Source of the DNA: Agapetus fuscipes
Lineage: Eukaryota; Arthropoda; Insecta; Trichoptera; Glossosomatidae
DNA length: 64,000 nucleotides
Assembly (NCBI GenBank): GCA_951799405.1
Contig: OX637363.1
Span: forward strand, 9,920,001 to 9,984,000
Reading direction: 5' to 3'
Part shown: positions 51,548 to 61,995 of the stretch, piece after piece
How positions within the stretch are numbered: the stretch's first letter is position 1
Layout of the letters: every line of letters starts with the position of its first letter
Made by a program: the position numbers and the translations under genes
The notes under the pieces: generated by a model
What the model was told of the DNA's origin: nothing
Databases searched by the model: none
The model's input: the letters and a program-made list of their open reading frames with translations, nothing else

Positions 51548-51645
51548 CAGAAACAGGAAATCATTTCTGACGCCCTTGGTGGGGATCGAGCCCTAGCCCT
51601 CGGCATGGAATAGAAGCATTCTATCATCTGACCTATCAACTGAAC
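51548..51645 (-). repeat. S2 SINE 5' fragment
   Basis: GGAAATCATTTCTGACGCCC and GATCGAGCCCTAGCCCTCGG are the reverse of the S2 head and body start. Confidence 0.6.
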
Positions 51646-51734
51646 TGTGGGATCTTGATTGTTAATTTTTGTAGTGTCACAGGCGTGAGTCTATGATCTT
51701 TAATCTAAGTTGCAAAGATATATTAACATTTAAC

Positions 51735-51843
51735 AATTGCTGTAAGGCTCGATGAACCTTTGGTGACCGGTCATTGGTAAAGGGTTTATGAATTTTTCAA
51801 CCCAGCGAAGAGAAAATTTGAAAATATAAATGGTATATTTTAT
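51735..51843 (-). repeat. SINE-Q body fragment
   Basis: CAATTGCTGTAAGGCTCGAT to GAAAATATAAATGGTATA. Joined on both sides to LINE-G scraps. Confidence 0.6.
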
Positions 51844-52194
51844 GCATCTAAAATTTAAATATATCTCTTTGCAACATAGATTATAGAAAATATAAAGTAG
51901 GTTGGTTACTTTCTGGACGTGCCTCGTATAAAATACATGTTTATGACAAATCTAGTCGATGTTATAATTAATTCACAGTCTACTAAATGATCTTACGTAA
52001 TAAGGAGATATTTAAATAGTAAGCTGGATCTATAAATATTAGTCTTTCTTGTCTACCTCAATCAGCTGTGCCCATACATTATTTATCAAATATCTCATTG
52101 AAGTACCAAATAGCTACCACAAGTACTACCGAGTGATTTATTCATATGATTGATTCTCGAGTCAAAGAAACCGCTAATAAACCACATATCCGAA

Positions 52195-52668
52195 ATTTCG
52201 AATGAATGGAATATCCAGATTCATAATGAGAGAAGAGCCTGTATGAGGGAGGTTATGACTCTAATAAATGAAAGAAGTATGTAAGGACAGAAATAAATGG
52301 CGGTTGATCTGTAATGTTGGCGGCTAGGGTTTATTAAATTGGAATTCGTTTTCTGTTTGTTGTCCAAAGATATTATTATTTATTGACCTATAAAATGTAA
52401 TTTGTCGTGTATGTTCCTTGACTTGTAGGTTGGTATGCGGCTGACCACGCATGCTGTAAAAATGGTTCACTTTGCCAATGTCACCCCTGTTACAAGGAAG
52501 GACGGCAAGAGTTGCAGGGTGTATGTCCATTTGAGATTTGGTTTTTATGTTGTGGGTTCACATGAGGCATGTGAAAGCGCGCACTTGTACGTGTCTGGTT
52601 GTGGGAATGCATGTAATGTGAATCTCCAATGTAACATATATTTGCAACTTAGATTAGATTAGAGCATA
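52195..52668 (+). pseudogene. LINE-G 3' end with ORF2 remnant
   Basis: NEWNIQIHNERRACMREVMT-like residues with an indel, then the 3' UTR to CAACTTAGATTAGATTAGA. Confidence 0.7.
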
Positions 52669-52783
52669 GGCAACATCCAAAGGCATGTTACGCCGTTCCT
52701 GAAAGACCTTTCATTAGAAGGTTTGTAGGGTGTGTTCTAGGCATGGCTAAAAGGTCTCCGCAAGTTTACTGATGCCGGAGCAA

Positions 52784-52889
52784 CACCTTCTCTCAGGGTC
52801 AGTCTCGCCTCCACTGACCCACGCCCTGTATATCCATCCCATCCGGGGATGTGTCACAGGACTCGCATGCAAAACGTTATGTGAGATGC
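52784..52889 (+). repeat. Repeat X, truncated
   Basis: GCAACACCTTCTCTCAGGGT to CGTTATGTGAGATG. It is cut by the LINE-G tail. Confidence 0.6.
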
Positions 52890-53157
52890 TAATCTAATCT
52901 AATCTAATCTAATCTAAGTTGCAAAGATATGTTACATTGGAGATTCACATTACGTGCATTCTCACAACCAGACACGTACAAATTCACGCTTGCACATGGC
53001 TCATGTGAACCTACAACATAAAAACCAAATCTCAAATGGACATACACCCTGCAACTCTTGCCGTCCTTCCCTGAAACAGGGGTGACATTGGCAAAGTGAA
53101 CCATTTCTACAGCATGGGTGGTCAGCCGCATACCAACCTATAAGGCTATAAGTCAAG
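52890..53157 (-). repeat. LINE-G 3' UTR copy with long (TAATC)n tail
   Basis: Five TAATC units, then the UTR to TATAAGTCAAGGAA. The long clean tail suggests a young insertion. Confidence 0.75.
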
Positions 53158-53217
53158 GAACTCGCACTCCATCTATAATAATCTAATCTAAGATTATTAT
53201 AGATGGAGTGCGAGTTC
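53158..53217. repeat. Perfect 27-bp-arm hairpin
   Basis: CTCGCACTCCATCTATAATA and its complement enclose a 6-base loop with no mismatch in 27 pairs. It abuts the LINE-G 5' edge. Confidence 0.8.
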
Positions 53218-53323
53218 GCACTCCATCGAGTTCCAGTAAGCCGAGACTTAAAGTTGCGAAACCTTAGGGCGGGCGAGTACTCCGCCCACCGCCAAATCAG
53301 GTCTGGTCTGTTTGCCAACATCT

Positions 53324-53578
53324 CGCTCCCCCAGTTCTTGTTTATCGTATAGACCAATTCCGTCAAACGTGACTTTTCAATGCATTTGTCTTAAGAATCA
53401 AATTCTACACAATCTGAGCTAAGAAAAAACGTAAAATTCGATAATGTGAGAGTTGTTTTAAATATTTTTAAAATCAATTTCCTGTTTTCATAAGACACAT
53501 TGGTCCAGTACACATGCAAACATTGCTCATGGAAAATTAGCTGAATGGTCTATACGATAAACAAGAACTAAGGCAGCG
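53324..53578. mobile_element. MITE, TIR CGCTSCC..AGTTCTTG, 4-bp TSD ATCT
   Basis: CGCTCCCCCAGTTCTTGTTT and AAACAAGAACTAAGGCAGCG ends. ATCT flanks both sides (53320-53323, 53579-53582). Same family and length as 42053. Confidence 0.8.
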
Positions 53579-54004
53579 ATCTACTTACTCACTAACCGCC
53601 CACACTAAGCTGCCACCACTAACTCGCTTTACTAAACACTAAGCGCGCTAGTATTCTCGATAGATAAGGATATGGTGTGATTGATGGTGTATGGCTGATT
53701 GTTTTTTTTTGTAACTCCCATTTTGGGTGACTTGATTTTCCCTTGAAAAAATATCCGTAGAGGGATGCGATTCACCGACCTATTTTTGCGTGGCCCGAAA
53801 CAGGTTAAAACATTATCAATTAATACTTCATCTAATCTAATCCAGATTACAAAAAATATAATGGATGAAAGCAAGCGGACATGTTGCTATTGTGAGAGTT
53901 CGAGAGAGAAGACGGAAAAAGGATGCAGCTGTCAAACATTGACTTGAATTTGGTAGCAAAAAACACCATAGACAAAAATACAACTGTATCATTGTTAGGT
54001 ATGT

Positions 54005-54400
54005 CTAATCTAATCTAAGCTGCAAAGATATATATCATTTAAGATTTATATTAAATGCATTCCCACAAGCAGACATGTATAATTTCGCGCTAACACATGC
54101 CGCATGTGGACCTACAATATAAAAACCAAATCTCAAATGAACATAAGCCCTGCAATTCTTGCCGTCCTTCCCTGAAACAGGGGTGACATTGGCAAACTCA
54201 ACCATTTTTTTTTTACAGTATGGGTGGTCAGCCGCATACCAACCTATAAGTCAAGGAACATACATGACAAATTACATTTTTTTAAATCAATAAATAATAA
54301 TTTATACATGGACATTAAAAAAAAACTAAATCATAAAACCAATTTCACTTTAATAATCCCTAGCCGCCAACATTGCAGATCAACCGCCATTTTTTCTGGC
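54005..54400 (-). repeat. LINE-G 3' end
   Basis: Tail TCTAATCTAATCTAAGCTGC, UTR, and the CCGCCAACATTGCAGATCAA stop region. A further short LINE-G scrap follows to about 54445. Confidence 0.7.
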
Positions 54401-54696
54401 GAAGTGAACCATTTTCTACAGCATGGGGGGTCAGCCGCATACCGACAAAATAATGTTACCAAGGTAGAAGGGATTCAAATAAAGGTATTCTTTGATCAAG
54501 TTAACAGATTTTATAACTGGAATTTTATACATGGTATGTAAATGTATGTAAAAATATTAAATGTTAAATATTGTTAAATTCGTAACTATTTTAAATTACA
54601 CCATGTTGGGATTCGGTTCTGAGCATATTTTGTAAGTTTTGACTTAAAACCACAGTGAGCGTGATGTTAGTGAAATGTTAGTGATGTCCATTCCTT

Positions 54697-55152
54697 GGAC
54701 CGGTCCGTAGTCCAGTGGCAACATTTCGGACTCGTAAATGGAAGGAGTACCTGGAGGACCTGCTGGTGGACGTGCGCTGCTCAACATATGCAGACCTAAA
54801 AAGAGCCGCACAAGACAGGGAGGAATGGAGAACAAGAGTTAAAGATATTGCTGCAAACCAATCCTAGAATTAAAACAGGATAAGAAGAAGAAATGGAAGG
54901 TTGTGGATTTAATCCCGGCGGAGCACAAAATATACCATTTATATTTCGAATGTGCTCTTCGCTGAGTTGAAAACTTCATAATCCTTTACCAAAGACCGGT
55001 CACTGAAAGGTCCATCCAACCTTACAACAACTGGGTCTTGCTTGAGAATTGGCGCTATCTACAGCGACAACCAAGCTCGCAGAGGGCTCTTGAGGTGTGA
55101 TACACACAAAAACAGCGCTCACCAAATAAATCATCCTAATATTATTACTATT
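54697..55152 (+). mobile_element. SINE-Q with tail B, interrupted by an RTE-like LINE end
   Basis: Head GACCGGTCCGTAGTCCAGTG, interruption at 54746-54890, box B region GTGGATTTAATCCCGGCGG, body, and tail B ending CATCCTAATATTATTACTAT. Confidence 0.8.
54746..54890 (+). pseudogene. RTE-like LINE 3' end with perfect TSD
   Basis: Encodes TYADLKRAAQDREEW, RVKDIAANQS and a stop, then GATAAGAAGAAG. AAATGGAAGG flanks both sides (54736-54745, 54891-54900). Heavily 5' truncated. Confidence 0.8.
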
Positions 55153-55595
55153 ATTCCGTACAGAGCAATTGGGAAGACTCAGCTCTTTACCGTAGTACGC
55201 TATGGTTGAGTTTCAACGTAGAGTTGTATAGTTGTCGCACAGAAGGTCTGCTTGTGCCCGGCTATTGACGGCGAGCACGTGGGCAGTTAAAGAGCTAGCT
55301 GGTATACCTAACTGTTGTGGTGAATGCCAGCGCCAGCAATGAAAAGGATATTTAATTCAGATTGCCCAATAAATCAGGCGTTTATGTGCTATGTCTTTTT
55401 TGCACGCTAAATCTCAAGGATTTGCGCTGGATATGCTGAATATTGCAACATGGCGAGGACATCGATTATTATTATTGGACTTGTAGTCGGTCGCCCCACG
55501 CCAAACCAAAATAATAAACAATATGACGTACTAGTTCTTAGTCAGTCATTTGATACGGTGTACCGGGTGGAGCATCTTTTTGGGCACTTGAACCT

Positions 55596-55848
55596 TTTAT
55601 GATATAGTTTTTCTCGGGTTAGACCATGTTTTATTTGCAGTAATTTTATCTGCCGACTTTTCTTTCCCTCCAGCGGGGAACATTTTCAAGGCTCGAAGCG
55701 ACGCGGCACCTTTATCCTCCGTTTGCTTTTGGCAGCTGTAGCAGTTTCCTAAAGTCGCTTCGAGCCTTGAAAATGTTCACCGCCGGAGGAAATTAAAATT
55801 AAAATTACTGCAAGTAAAACATGGCCGAACCCGAGAAAAACTATCATT
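55596..55848. mobile_element. Foldback element, ~100-bp arms
   Basis: TATAGTTTTTCTCGGGTT and AACCCGAGAAAAACTATC at the ends, and ATTTTCAAGGCTCGAAGCGA with its complement inside. The central ~45 bases are GC-rich. Confidence 0.75.
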
Positions 55849-56094
55849 TAACACCGACCATGAAAGTGAAAGTTTAAAACTTTCTCGAACCTTTTAGTTT
55901 ATAATAAATTGTCCGAGGCGGGCATCCCTTCATTAACCACTTTCGTCCTCGAACCCTTGACACCATACTCGCATTAGTTAGACTCGAATCGACAAAATCT
56001 TATGAAACCCCTGATTTAGTTTTCTGATCCACACTAGACTACAATCGTCATTTATCGGTCGGTCGATAGTTAAGTTAGTAGAATCATAGCGTCC

Positions 56095-56237
56095 AATGGC
56101 AGCAGGGTCTTGCTTGAGTATTGGCGCTTTGTAGCGACGACCAAGGTCGTAAACACCTATGCGGCACTACAAAAGTGTCACAGACCCCTAGAGTCTCTGA
56201 TATCTAGGAAGTCTCTCATATCTAGGAAGTCTCGCAT
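56095..56237 (+). mobile_element. SINE-Q 3' part with tail A
   Basis: AGCAGGGTCTTGCTTGAGTA, GCGGCACTACAAAAGTGTCA, and a duplicated TATCTAGGAAGTCTC near its end. Confidence 0.7.
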
Positions 56238-56725
56238 ATTGTTACTGATGTATGGAAGTGAAGCATGGACAGTGAACGATAGCGAAATGAGTAAAGTATG
56301 TACGGTGGAAATGAAGCATTTGAGAAGCATGACAGGAAAAACTCTGAGGGATAGAGTTAGGAATGAATGGGTAAAAATAGAATGTAATTTGAAAGAGGAT
56401 GTGAAAGTTAAGGTACAAAAGAATGTGATGAGATGGTTTGGGCATGTGGAAAGAATGAATGATGATAGACTGACAAAGTATATACAAAGAAAGTGTGAAA
56501 GGAAAAAGAGGGAAGGGACGACCGAGAAAAGTATGGAGTGATTGGATTGAGGAGATTGTGAAAGAATGGGATATACAAAGTGAGCGTAAAAGAAGAAAAT
56601 GCATGAAAAAGGTGATGGACATAAATGAATTGAAAGAGGTATGTAAGGATAAGAAAAAATGGAGCCAGCTCTGCAGAGGCTCTGGCTACCCCTAGCGGAA
56701 TGGTGATAGAGTTACAGTTACAGTA
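56228..56725 (+). pseudogene. LINE-K ORF2 C-terminus, longest copy, frameshifted
   Basis: LLMYGSEAWTVNDSEMSKVC, TVEMKHLRSMTGKTLRDRVR, MRWFGHVERMNDDRLTKY, then a 2-base loss near 56485. The frame is regained downstream as KGKRGKGRPRKVWSDWIEEI and ends WSQLCRGSGYP. YGSEAW is the usual motif after the RT thumb in this type of LINE. The tail is GAGTTACAGTTACAG. Confidence 0.75.
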
Positions 56726-57364
56726 TGGGATATCCAGAGTCATAATAAGAGGAGAGCTTGTATGAAAAAGGTTATTGTCAGGTTAGTGGCGTTGGGCACG
56801 TCACGTCGCATGACAGGCCATGAAAAGGATCGTCCAATGGCGACCTAGGATATCCAAGCGGAGAAAAGGGAGACTCCAACTGTTGTGGCTGGACAAAATC
56901 AAGGAAACTGCGGACCGAAGTTGAAACTGTTCAACACTGCAGCACATTTATCCCGATGATGGATGTCGTGGAAGAGGAAGACCGAGAAAGGTATGGATGG
57001 ACCAAATTTTCGAAATAGCGAGTGAATGGGATATCCAAAGTCATAATAAAAGGAGAGCTTGTATGAAAAAGGTTATGACTCTGGATGAAATGAAAGAAGT
57101 ATGCAAGGACAGGAAGAAGTGGCGGCTAATCTGCAATGCTGATTTGTAATGTTGGTTTATTAGTTTGCTACATTTTTTGCGTAAGAAATTTTTGACTTTT
57201 TTTGTATAGATTTATTTTTAAGGTTTTGTTGTTTCTTTTGTAAACTTAAATGTCATTTATTACTCGTATTCCTTGACTTATAGGTTGGTATGAGGCTGAC
57301 CACCCATACTGTAAAAAATGGTTCACTTTGCCAATGTCACCCCTGTTTCAGGGAATGTCGGCAG

Positions 57365-57367
<3 letters not shown>
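56726..57367 (+). pseudogene. LINE-G ORF2 C-terminus and 3' UTR, proximal half
   Basis: A short LINE-G scrap (56728-56780) and an unclassified piece precede the main part. That part runs from 56961: GCRGRGRPRKVWMDQIFEIA, KRRACMKKVMTLDEMKEVCK, RLICNADL and a stop, then the 3' UTR to TGTCGGCAGGAG. The complete LINE inserts there. The remainder is at 62700. Confidence 0.8.

Positions 57368-57422
<55 letters not shown>
57368..57422 (-). other. Poly(A) tail of the LINE
   Basis: 55 consecutive T on the plus strand, directly after the minus-strand 3' UTR. Confidence 0.95.
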
Positions 57423-57424
<2 letters not shown>

Positions 57425-57806
57425 TGTTTAAACAAGAATACAACAGCATTGAATATAATTTTGTATACATATATAAGATATTTTTTACAATTCATGTCGC
57501 CTATTACTGTATTCTACAAATTAATATTTTAAATTACAAATCATGCCAGGTAAATAAATAAAAAGTAAAGAAAAACAAAAAGAAGCAGCATCCAAAACCA
57601 AAAAAAAAAGAAATACACAAATCAAAACAGAATAAAAATAAAAATAAAAAATAAATCTCGTCCTCATGATGGGATAAGGAAAGAAAGGTCAGGAGAAAGG
57701 AAAGGGAGTAGAAAAACAATGCGCACACCAAACACGTCAATGATGATTAATAAGCAATAAAAACAAAATAGGAATTGAGAATGATTAAAGAAATTAGAAA
57801 TGAGAT

Positions 57807-60626
57807 TCAAAAATGAAATTCAAATCCTGCTAGATTCAAAATCCTCTTTTTCAATGACTGTGCAGACAGAAAGAAAATGTCCAACTTAGGATCAGTCCTT
57901 TGGACACTATTTACTGCAACGCAGGCTCTACTTATAAAATAATTTTGCTTATAATTTGTCCTGGCTGCACCCACATAAAATAAGGATTTGTCTCGATGAG
58001 TTCTGATTGGACAATGAAATGGAAGGAGGCTTGTGAGAGGTGCACTATCGATTTTGTTATTAACTATCTTATATATGAAGCTGATGTCAAGCATATTTCT
58101 CCTTGCCTCCAAAGATCGTATACCATAATGCTCCAATGCTTGGGAATAACTATTGAAATGTTGTCTATTGCGAAAGTTCAGTTGCTTGATAAGTTTTTTT
58201 TGGACCATTTCAATAGCATTAATATGGACAACATAATTGGGGTTCCAAACAGTCGAACAAAACTCAAGTACACTTCTAATATATGAATTGAACAAGAAGG
58301 GCAATACTTGGGGATTCCTGAAAAGTTTAGTATTCCTAACAATAAAATATAACGTCTTCATCGCTCTTTCAGTAATATGCTCATAATGGTTGATAAAACT
58401 CAGTCTCTCGTCCAACAATACACCCAAATCATTGACCACTGATTTTCTTCTGAGGCCATCAACACCAAAACTGTAGTCAAAAAGAATTTTACTACGATTT
58501 CTAGTGTAAGTAATGACATTACATTTGTCAATATTAAGATATAACTGGTTGGCATTAGAGTAAGAAAGAATCGAGTTAAGATCAGACTGCAATTCTATAC
58601 AATCCTCGATGGTATTAATTTGTTTAAATATTTTAGCATCGTCGGCAAACAACAGAATATTAGAGTACTTTATTGAATGAATAATATCATTAATGTAAAC
58701 AGTAAATAAAAGAGGCCCCAGGTGGGATCCCTGAGGTACACCAGAGTAAATACATCTATATACTGACTCATAGCCGTGAAGTGCCACTGCTTGGGATCTA
58801 TTTTTAAGATAGGATACAAACCACCTTAAGAGATCCCCCCTTATACCGATGTGCCAGAGCTTACTCAACAATATATTATGACTTATCTTGTCAAACGCCT
58901 TAGAGAAATCACTATAAACAGTGTCTACCTGATAGCCACTATGAATGGAATTGGTTACAACCTGAGTAAATTCTAATAAATTTGTGTCTACAGATTTCTT
59001 TTGGCGAAAGCCATGCTGGCTAGGAATAATTATTGTGTTTAGAATAGGGTTTATTTGGTCCATTATTATCTTTTCAAATATTTTGCCCAGAATAGGAAGC
59101 TTTGCGATAGGCCGATAATTCTCTATACAGCATTTATCACCACTTTTAAAAATTGGACATATCTGGGTTTTTTTCCACAGTAATGGAAAACAACCTTCCC
59201 TAATTGATCGACTATATATGATGGCCAACGGCTTACACAACACTGAGGAGCATTTCTTTATAAATAATCCAGGCAGCTGGTCAGAACCAGGACCCTTGTT
59301 CACATCTATATACTCAAGGTATTTTTCCACCAATGCATCATTTATCTCTATACCGCTAATCATTATGCCATTGGCAAGAGATATATCGCCTTCATCTTCA
59401 TCTTCAACCGAAAACTCTTCAACGACATCACGCACATGAACGGATACAAAAAAGTCGTTAAATGCATTACAGACAGACTCACTACCAATGAAATTTACAT
59501 CACCTAATTTCATTATTTTAGGAATTCCATTAGTACCACGTCGTGATTTAAGAAATGTGAAAAGTGATTTGGGATTACTTTTCAAATCGCTCTCGACGTT
59601 TGATATGTAGATAGAATAGCAGTCACGCTGAAGAGATTTTTGTCTCCTCCTTAACGTTGAAAACGATTGATAATCCATTAAATTGCCATACTTCCTCCAT
59701 TTTTTATGAAATACATTTTTTTCTTTAATAATTTTTATGAGAGACGTCGAAAACCATGGTGGATATGTATTACTGTGTTTAAGTCTCTTTGAAGGTATAT
59801 TTTTATGGATACAGGTCATCAAGATGTTATAAAACTTAGCGACGACACAGTCTATGCCAATATCTGAAAATTCAATATTCCAATCAATATTTATAAGTTC
59901 GGCATTAATCTTTAAGTAATCAGCTTTGTGATACAACACTACATTACGCGAGTTATTTTTAAAAGTGTTGACCTTATCTGAGCAAATCTGTAACTCTACA
60001 ATTATAGGTGTGTGATGTTTGTCAGCCCTCACGAGGTATGAATCTGCCTCAGTGACCCCACACCTACAACTCGATATAACCAGATCAAGCAGTTTATCAT
60101 ATTCATTATGTACCATATTGTACTGGGTAAATCCCGTGGACGAGATAAGATCAATAAATGTGGAGTGGGCTGCACCACAATTATGACTTCCAATTTGGGG
60201 AAGATCATTATCACCCAAAACCCATTTCAACTGGGGCAGGTTATAATCGCCGACCAGCATATACTCATCATGCAGATTATGCAGGAAAATTCTCTCTACC
60301 ATTTCTGCATGTGAGGTAAGATTATTTAGATAGTCAGTGCCAGGAGCAAGGTAGCAGCAGCATAAATTGAGGTACTTACGCGGCGAAAGCGGAATTCCAA
60401 CCCAAATATCTTCAGCTGAAGATGACCAATGTGCTCGGCCCACTGGAGAAAGACTAGACCTCACCGCAATAAGAACTCCTCCGCCTGTTTTAGAAATCGA
60501 TGCACTTCGATCTCTTCTAAATACTGTATAACGTGAATCAAATAATTCAGCATCAGTTATACCTTGAATCAACCAGGTCTCTGTCAGACAAATTATATCA
60601 AAAGTATTACTTAAACAATTCATCAT
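57807..60626 (-). CDS. LINE ORF2: endonuclease and reverse transcriptase
   Basis: 939 residues from the first ATG, with no internal stop. N-terminal APE-type endonuclease (about 1-215): CLTETWL (Glu16), LVGDYNLPQ (Asp127, Asn129) and ADKHHTPI (about 201-208). This ORF would nick the target and prime reverse transcription. RT (about 480-740): QICPIFKSGDK, ENYRPIAKLPILGKIFEKII, QHGFR, DFSKAFD (573-579), SGVPQGSHLGPLLF, catalytic FADD (660-663) and NDLGVLLDERL. The C-terminal region includes YIRSVLEFCSTVWNPNY. The architecture fits CR1/Jockey-type LINEs. The endonuclease start IYYQNVRGLRGKTNDF lies upstream of the first ATG in the same frame (open from 60707, no ATG), so the true start is uncertain. 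Confidence 0.9.
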   Translation of the reverse strand: MMNCLSNTFDIICLTETWLIQGITDAELFDSRYTVFRRDRSASISKTGGGVLIAVRSSLSPVGRAHWSSSAEDIWVGIPLSPRKYLNLCCCYLAPGTDYLNNLTSHAEMVERIFLHNLHDEYMLVGDYNLPQLKWVLGDNDLPQIGSHNCGAAHSTFIDLISSTGFTQYNMVHNEYDKLLDLVISSCRCGVTEADSYLVRADKHHTPIIVELQICSDKVNTFKNNSRNVVLYHKADYLKINAELINIDWNIEFSDIGIDCVVAKFYNILMTCIHKNIPSKRLKHSNTYPPWFSTSLIKIIKEKNVFHKKWRKYGNLMDYQSFSTLRRRQKSLQRDCYSIYISNVESDLKSNPKSLFTFLKSRRGTNGIPKIMKLGDVNFIGSESVCNAFNDFFVSVHVRDVVEEFSVEDEDEGDISLANGIMISGIEINDALVEKYLEYIDVNKGPGSDQLPGLFIKKCSSVLCKPLAIIYSRSIREGCFPLLWKKTQICPIFKSGDKCCIENYRPIAKLPILGKIFEKIIMDQINPILNTIIIPSQHGFRQKKSVDTNLLEFTQVVTNSIHSGYQVDTVYSDFSKAFDKISHNILLSKLWHIGIRGDLLRWFVSYLKNRSQAVALHGYESVYRCIYSGVPQGSHLGPLLFTVYINDIIHSIKYSNILLFADDAKIFKQINTIEDCIELQSDLNSILSYSNANQLYLNIDKCNVITYTRNRSKILFDYSFGVDGLRRKSVVNDLGVLLDERLSFINHYEHITERAMKTLYFIVRNTKLFRNPQVLPFLFNSYIRSVLEFCSTVWNPNYVVHINAIEMVQKKLIKQLNFRNRQHFNSYSQALEHYGIRSLEARRNMLDISFIYKIVNNKIDSAPLTSLLPFHCPIRTHRDKSLFYVGAARTNYKQNYFISRACVAVNSVQRTDPKLDIFFLSAQSLKKRILNLAGFEFHF

Positions 60627-61014
60627 AAAGTCATTTGTCTTACCTCTGAGCCCTCTAACATTCTGATAGTAAATTTCTAGTGTAGAATCGCCTTTAAATA
60701 AATTAAATTATTATTAGTACATATATAAAATATTATTGGAATAATGCAGTGTGATTCTATAACATAGCAATTGAATAAATCAATAACAATAGGCAGGTTC
60801 TTATTATAATAAGAATAAAAATATTTCAGTATGTGGGTGACTGGTAAGGTAAACCATTGGTTGACGGCAGGCAAATGCGATTGGATATTGAAGGGAATGG
60901 ATAAAAAAAGGAGTAAGGAGGAAGAGAGGAAGCTGCTGAGGACGAGCGTTGACACAGTGATGAGAACAAAAGCAATCAGAACAAAAGCAATCAGAAATGA
61001 CACCACACAATGAG

Positions 61015-61995
61015 TTAAGCGCCTTCGATTCTCTCTAGGTCGCTCTCGCCTCTGATCCTTACTCTTGGCGAGGTGTCTTCCTTTCTTATAAATATTTTGC
61101 CGTTTCTGGTCCAGACGTATTTGTAGTTTTTTGACTTCGCGAAGAGCTTCGTCTTATACAGAATTCGTTTGTTGTGTAAAGATAAATGTTCGTTGATCGT
61201 GATGGCGTTTGGAGTCCCAGTGATGCCGATGTCATTGCTGTTGATAATCCTCTTCTTCATTCTCACTATTGCGAGGAAGTTATCTTTGGCCATCCTCCTA
61301 GTAAATCGTACGATGATAGGCTTTGGCGCTGAAGTATTGAAGGACCTGACTCGTACTATATAATCAATATCCCTCGCATCCAATTCATAGCCCAGGATCT
61401 TGGAGATGTTTTTAAGAATCTCCAGCAAATTTTCGTTATTCTTCTGGGTTACTCCTTTGATTTCGACATTGTATGATTTTTCCATTTGTTCTCTGTTGTT
61501 TCTGTCGCTCTCAACAACATCACACTCCTCTTTAGTAGGTTTGTGTGATAGACTATTTTTCAACGAATTGACCTCTTGTTGAATAGTTTCAAGACGCTGG
61601 AGTCCTTCGCCTATTGTATCGACCCTTTCGTCCAATTTCTTCCTGTTTTTGTTTGCAAGGCCCAGTTCCTCTCTGATGGACGATAGTTCTTTTTCGATTT
61701 TTTCAAGCCTCTTCTCCAAGTCGTTAAACGGAGCAGGGGAGCTGGGGCTTGATACTGGGCGCGTCGTTTTAAGAGTCACTTGAGCGCAAGGAGACGGTGT
61801 GAGGACTTGTTTGGAGATTCTTGGGTCCTCATCTCTACATGGGCCGCAGATCCACTGTGCGCGAGTCCTCGCAGTCATTTTTTTAATGATCGTGGCGGAC
61901 TGCTCTTGGCATGAGAGGTGGTAGCCCTCATAGCATCTTGAACATTTCAGGCTTTTTGTTGGGCTTAGATCCCCGGTACATTTTTTACACTTCAT
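61015..61995 (-). CDS. LINE ORF1: PHD finger, coiled coil and FP-like C-terminal domain
   Basis: 326 residues, ATG start. A PHD-type zinc finger spans 3-53 (Cys3, Cys6, Cys18, Cys21, His26, Cys29, Cys50, Cys53). Residues about 92-150 are a heptad-rich coiled coil (LEKRLEKIEKELSSIREEL). Residues about 170-320 resemble the C-terminal domain of insect LINE ORF1 proteins that is also found in baculovirus FP proteins (KPIIVRFTRRMAKDNFL, INEHLSLHNKRILYKTKLF, YKYVWTRNGKIFIRKED). ORF1 proteins bind element RNA and multimerise into the particle used for retrotransposition. ORF2 lies 300 bases downstream on the same transcript. No break is seen. Confidence 0.85.
   Translation of the reverse strand: MKCKKCTGDLSPTKSLKCSRCYEGYHLSCQEQSATIIKKMTARTRAQWICGPCRDEDPRISKQVLTPSPCAQVTLKTTRPVSSPSSPAPFNDLEKRLEKIEKELSSIREELGLANKNRKKLDERVDTIGEGLQRLETIQQEVNSLKNSLSHKPTKEECDVVESDRNNREQMEKSYNVEIKGVTQKNNENLLEILKNISKILGYELDARDIDYIVRVRSFNTSAPKPIIVRFTRRMAKDNFLAIVRMKKRIINSNDIGITGTPNAITINEHLSLHNKRILYKTKLFAKSKNYKYVWTRNGKIFIRKEDTSPRVRIRGESDLERIEGA

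Noticed and set aside
60677..61006. 109-codon hydrophobic minus-strand frame between LINE ORF1 and ORF2
   Set aside because: It has no ATG anywhere, and its hydrophobicity follows from T-rich spacer sequence. Kept only as context for the frameshift idea.
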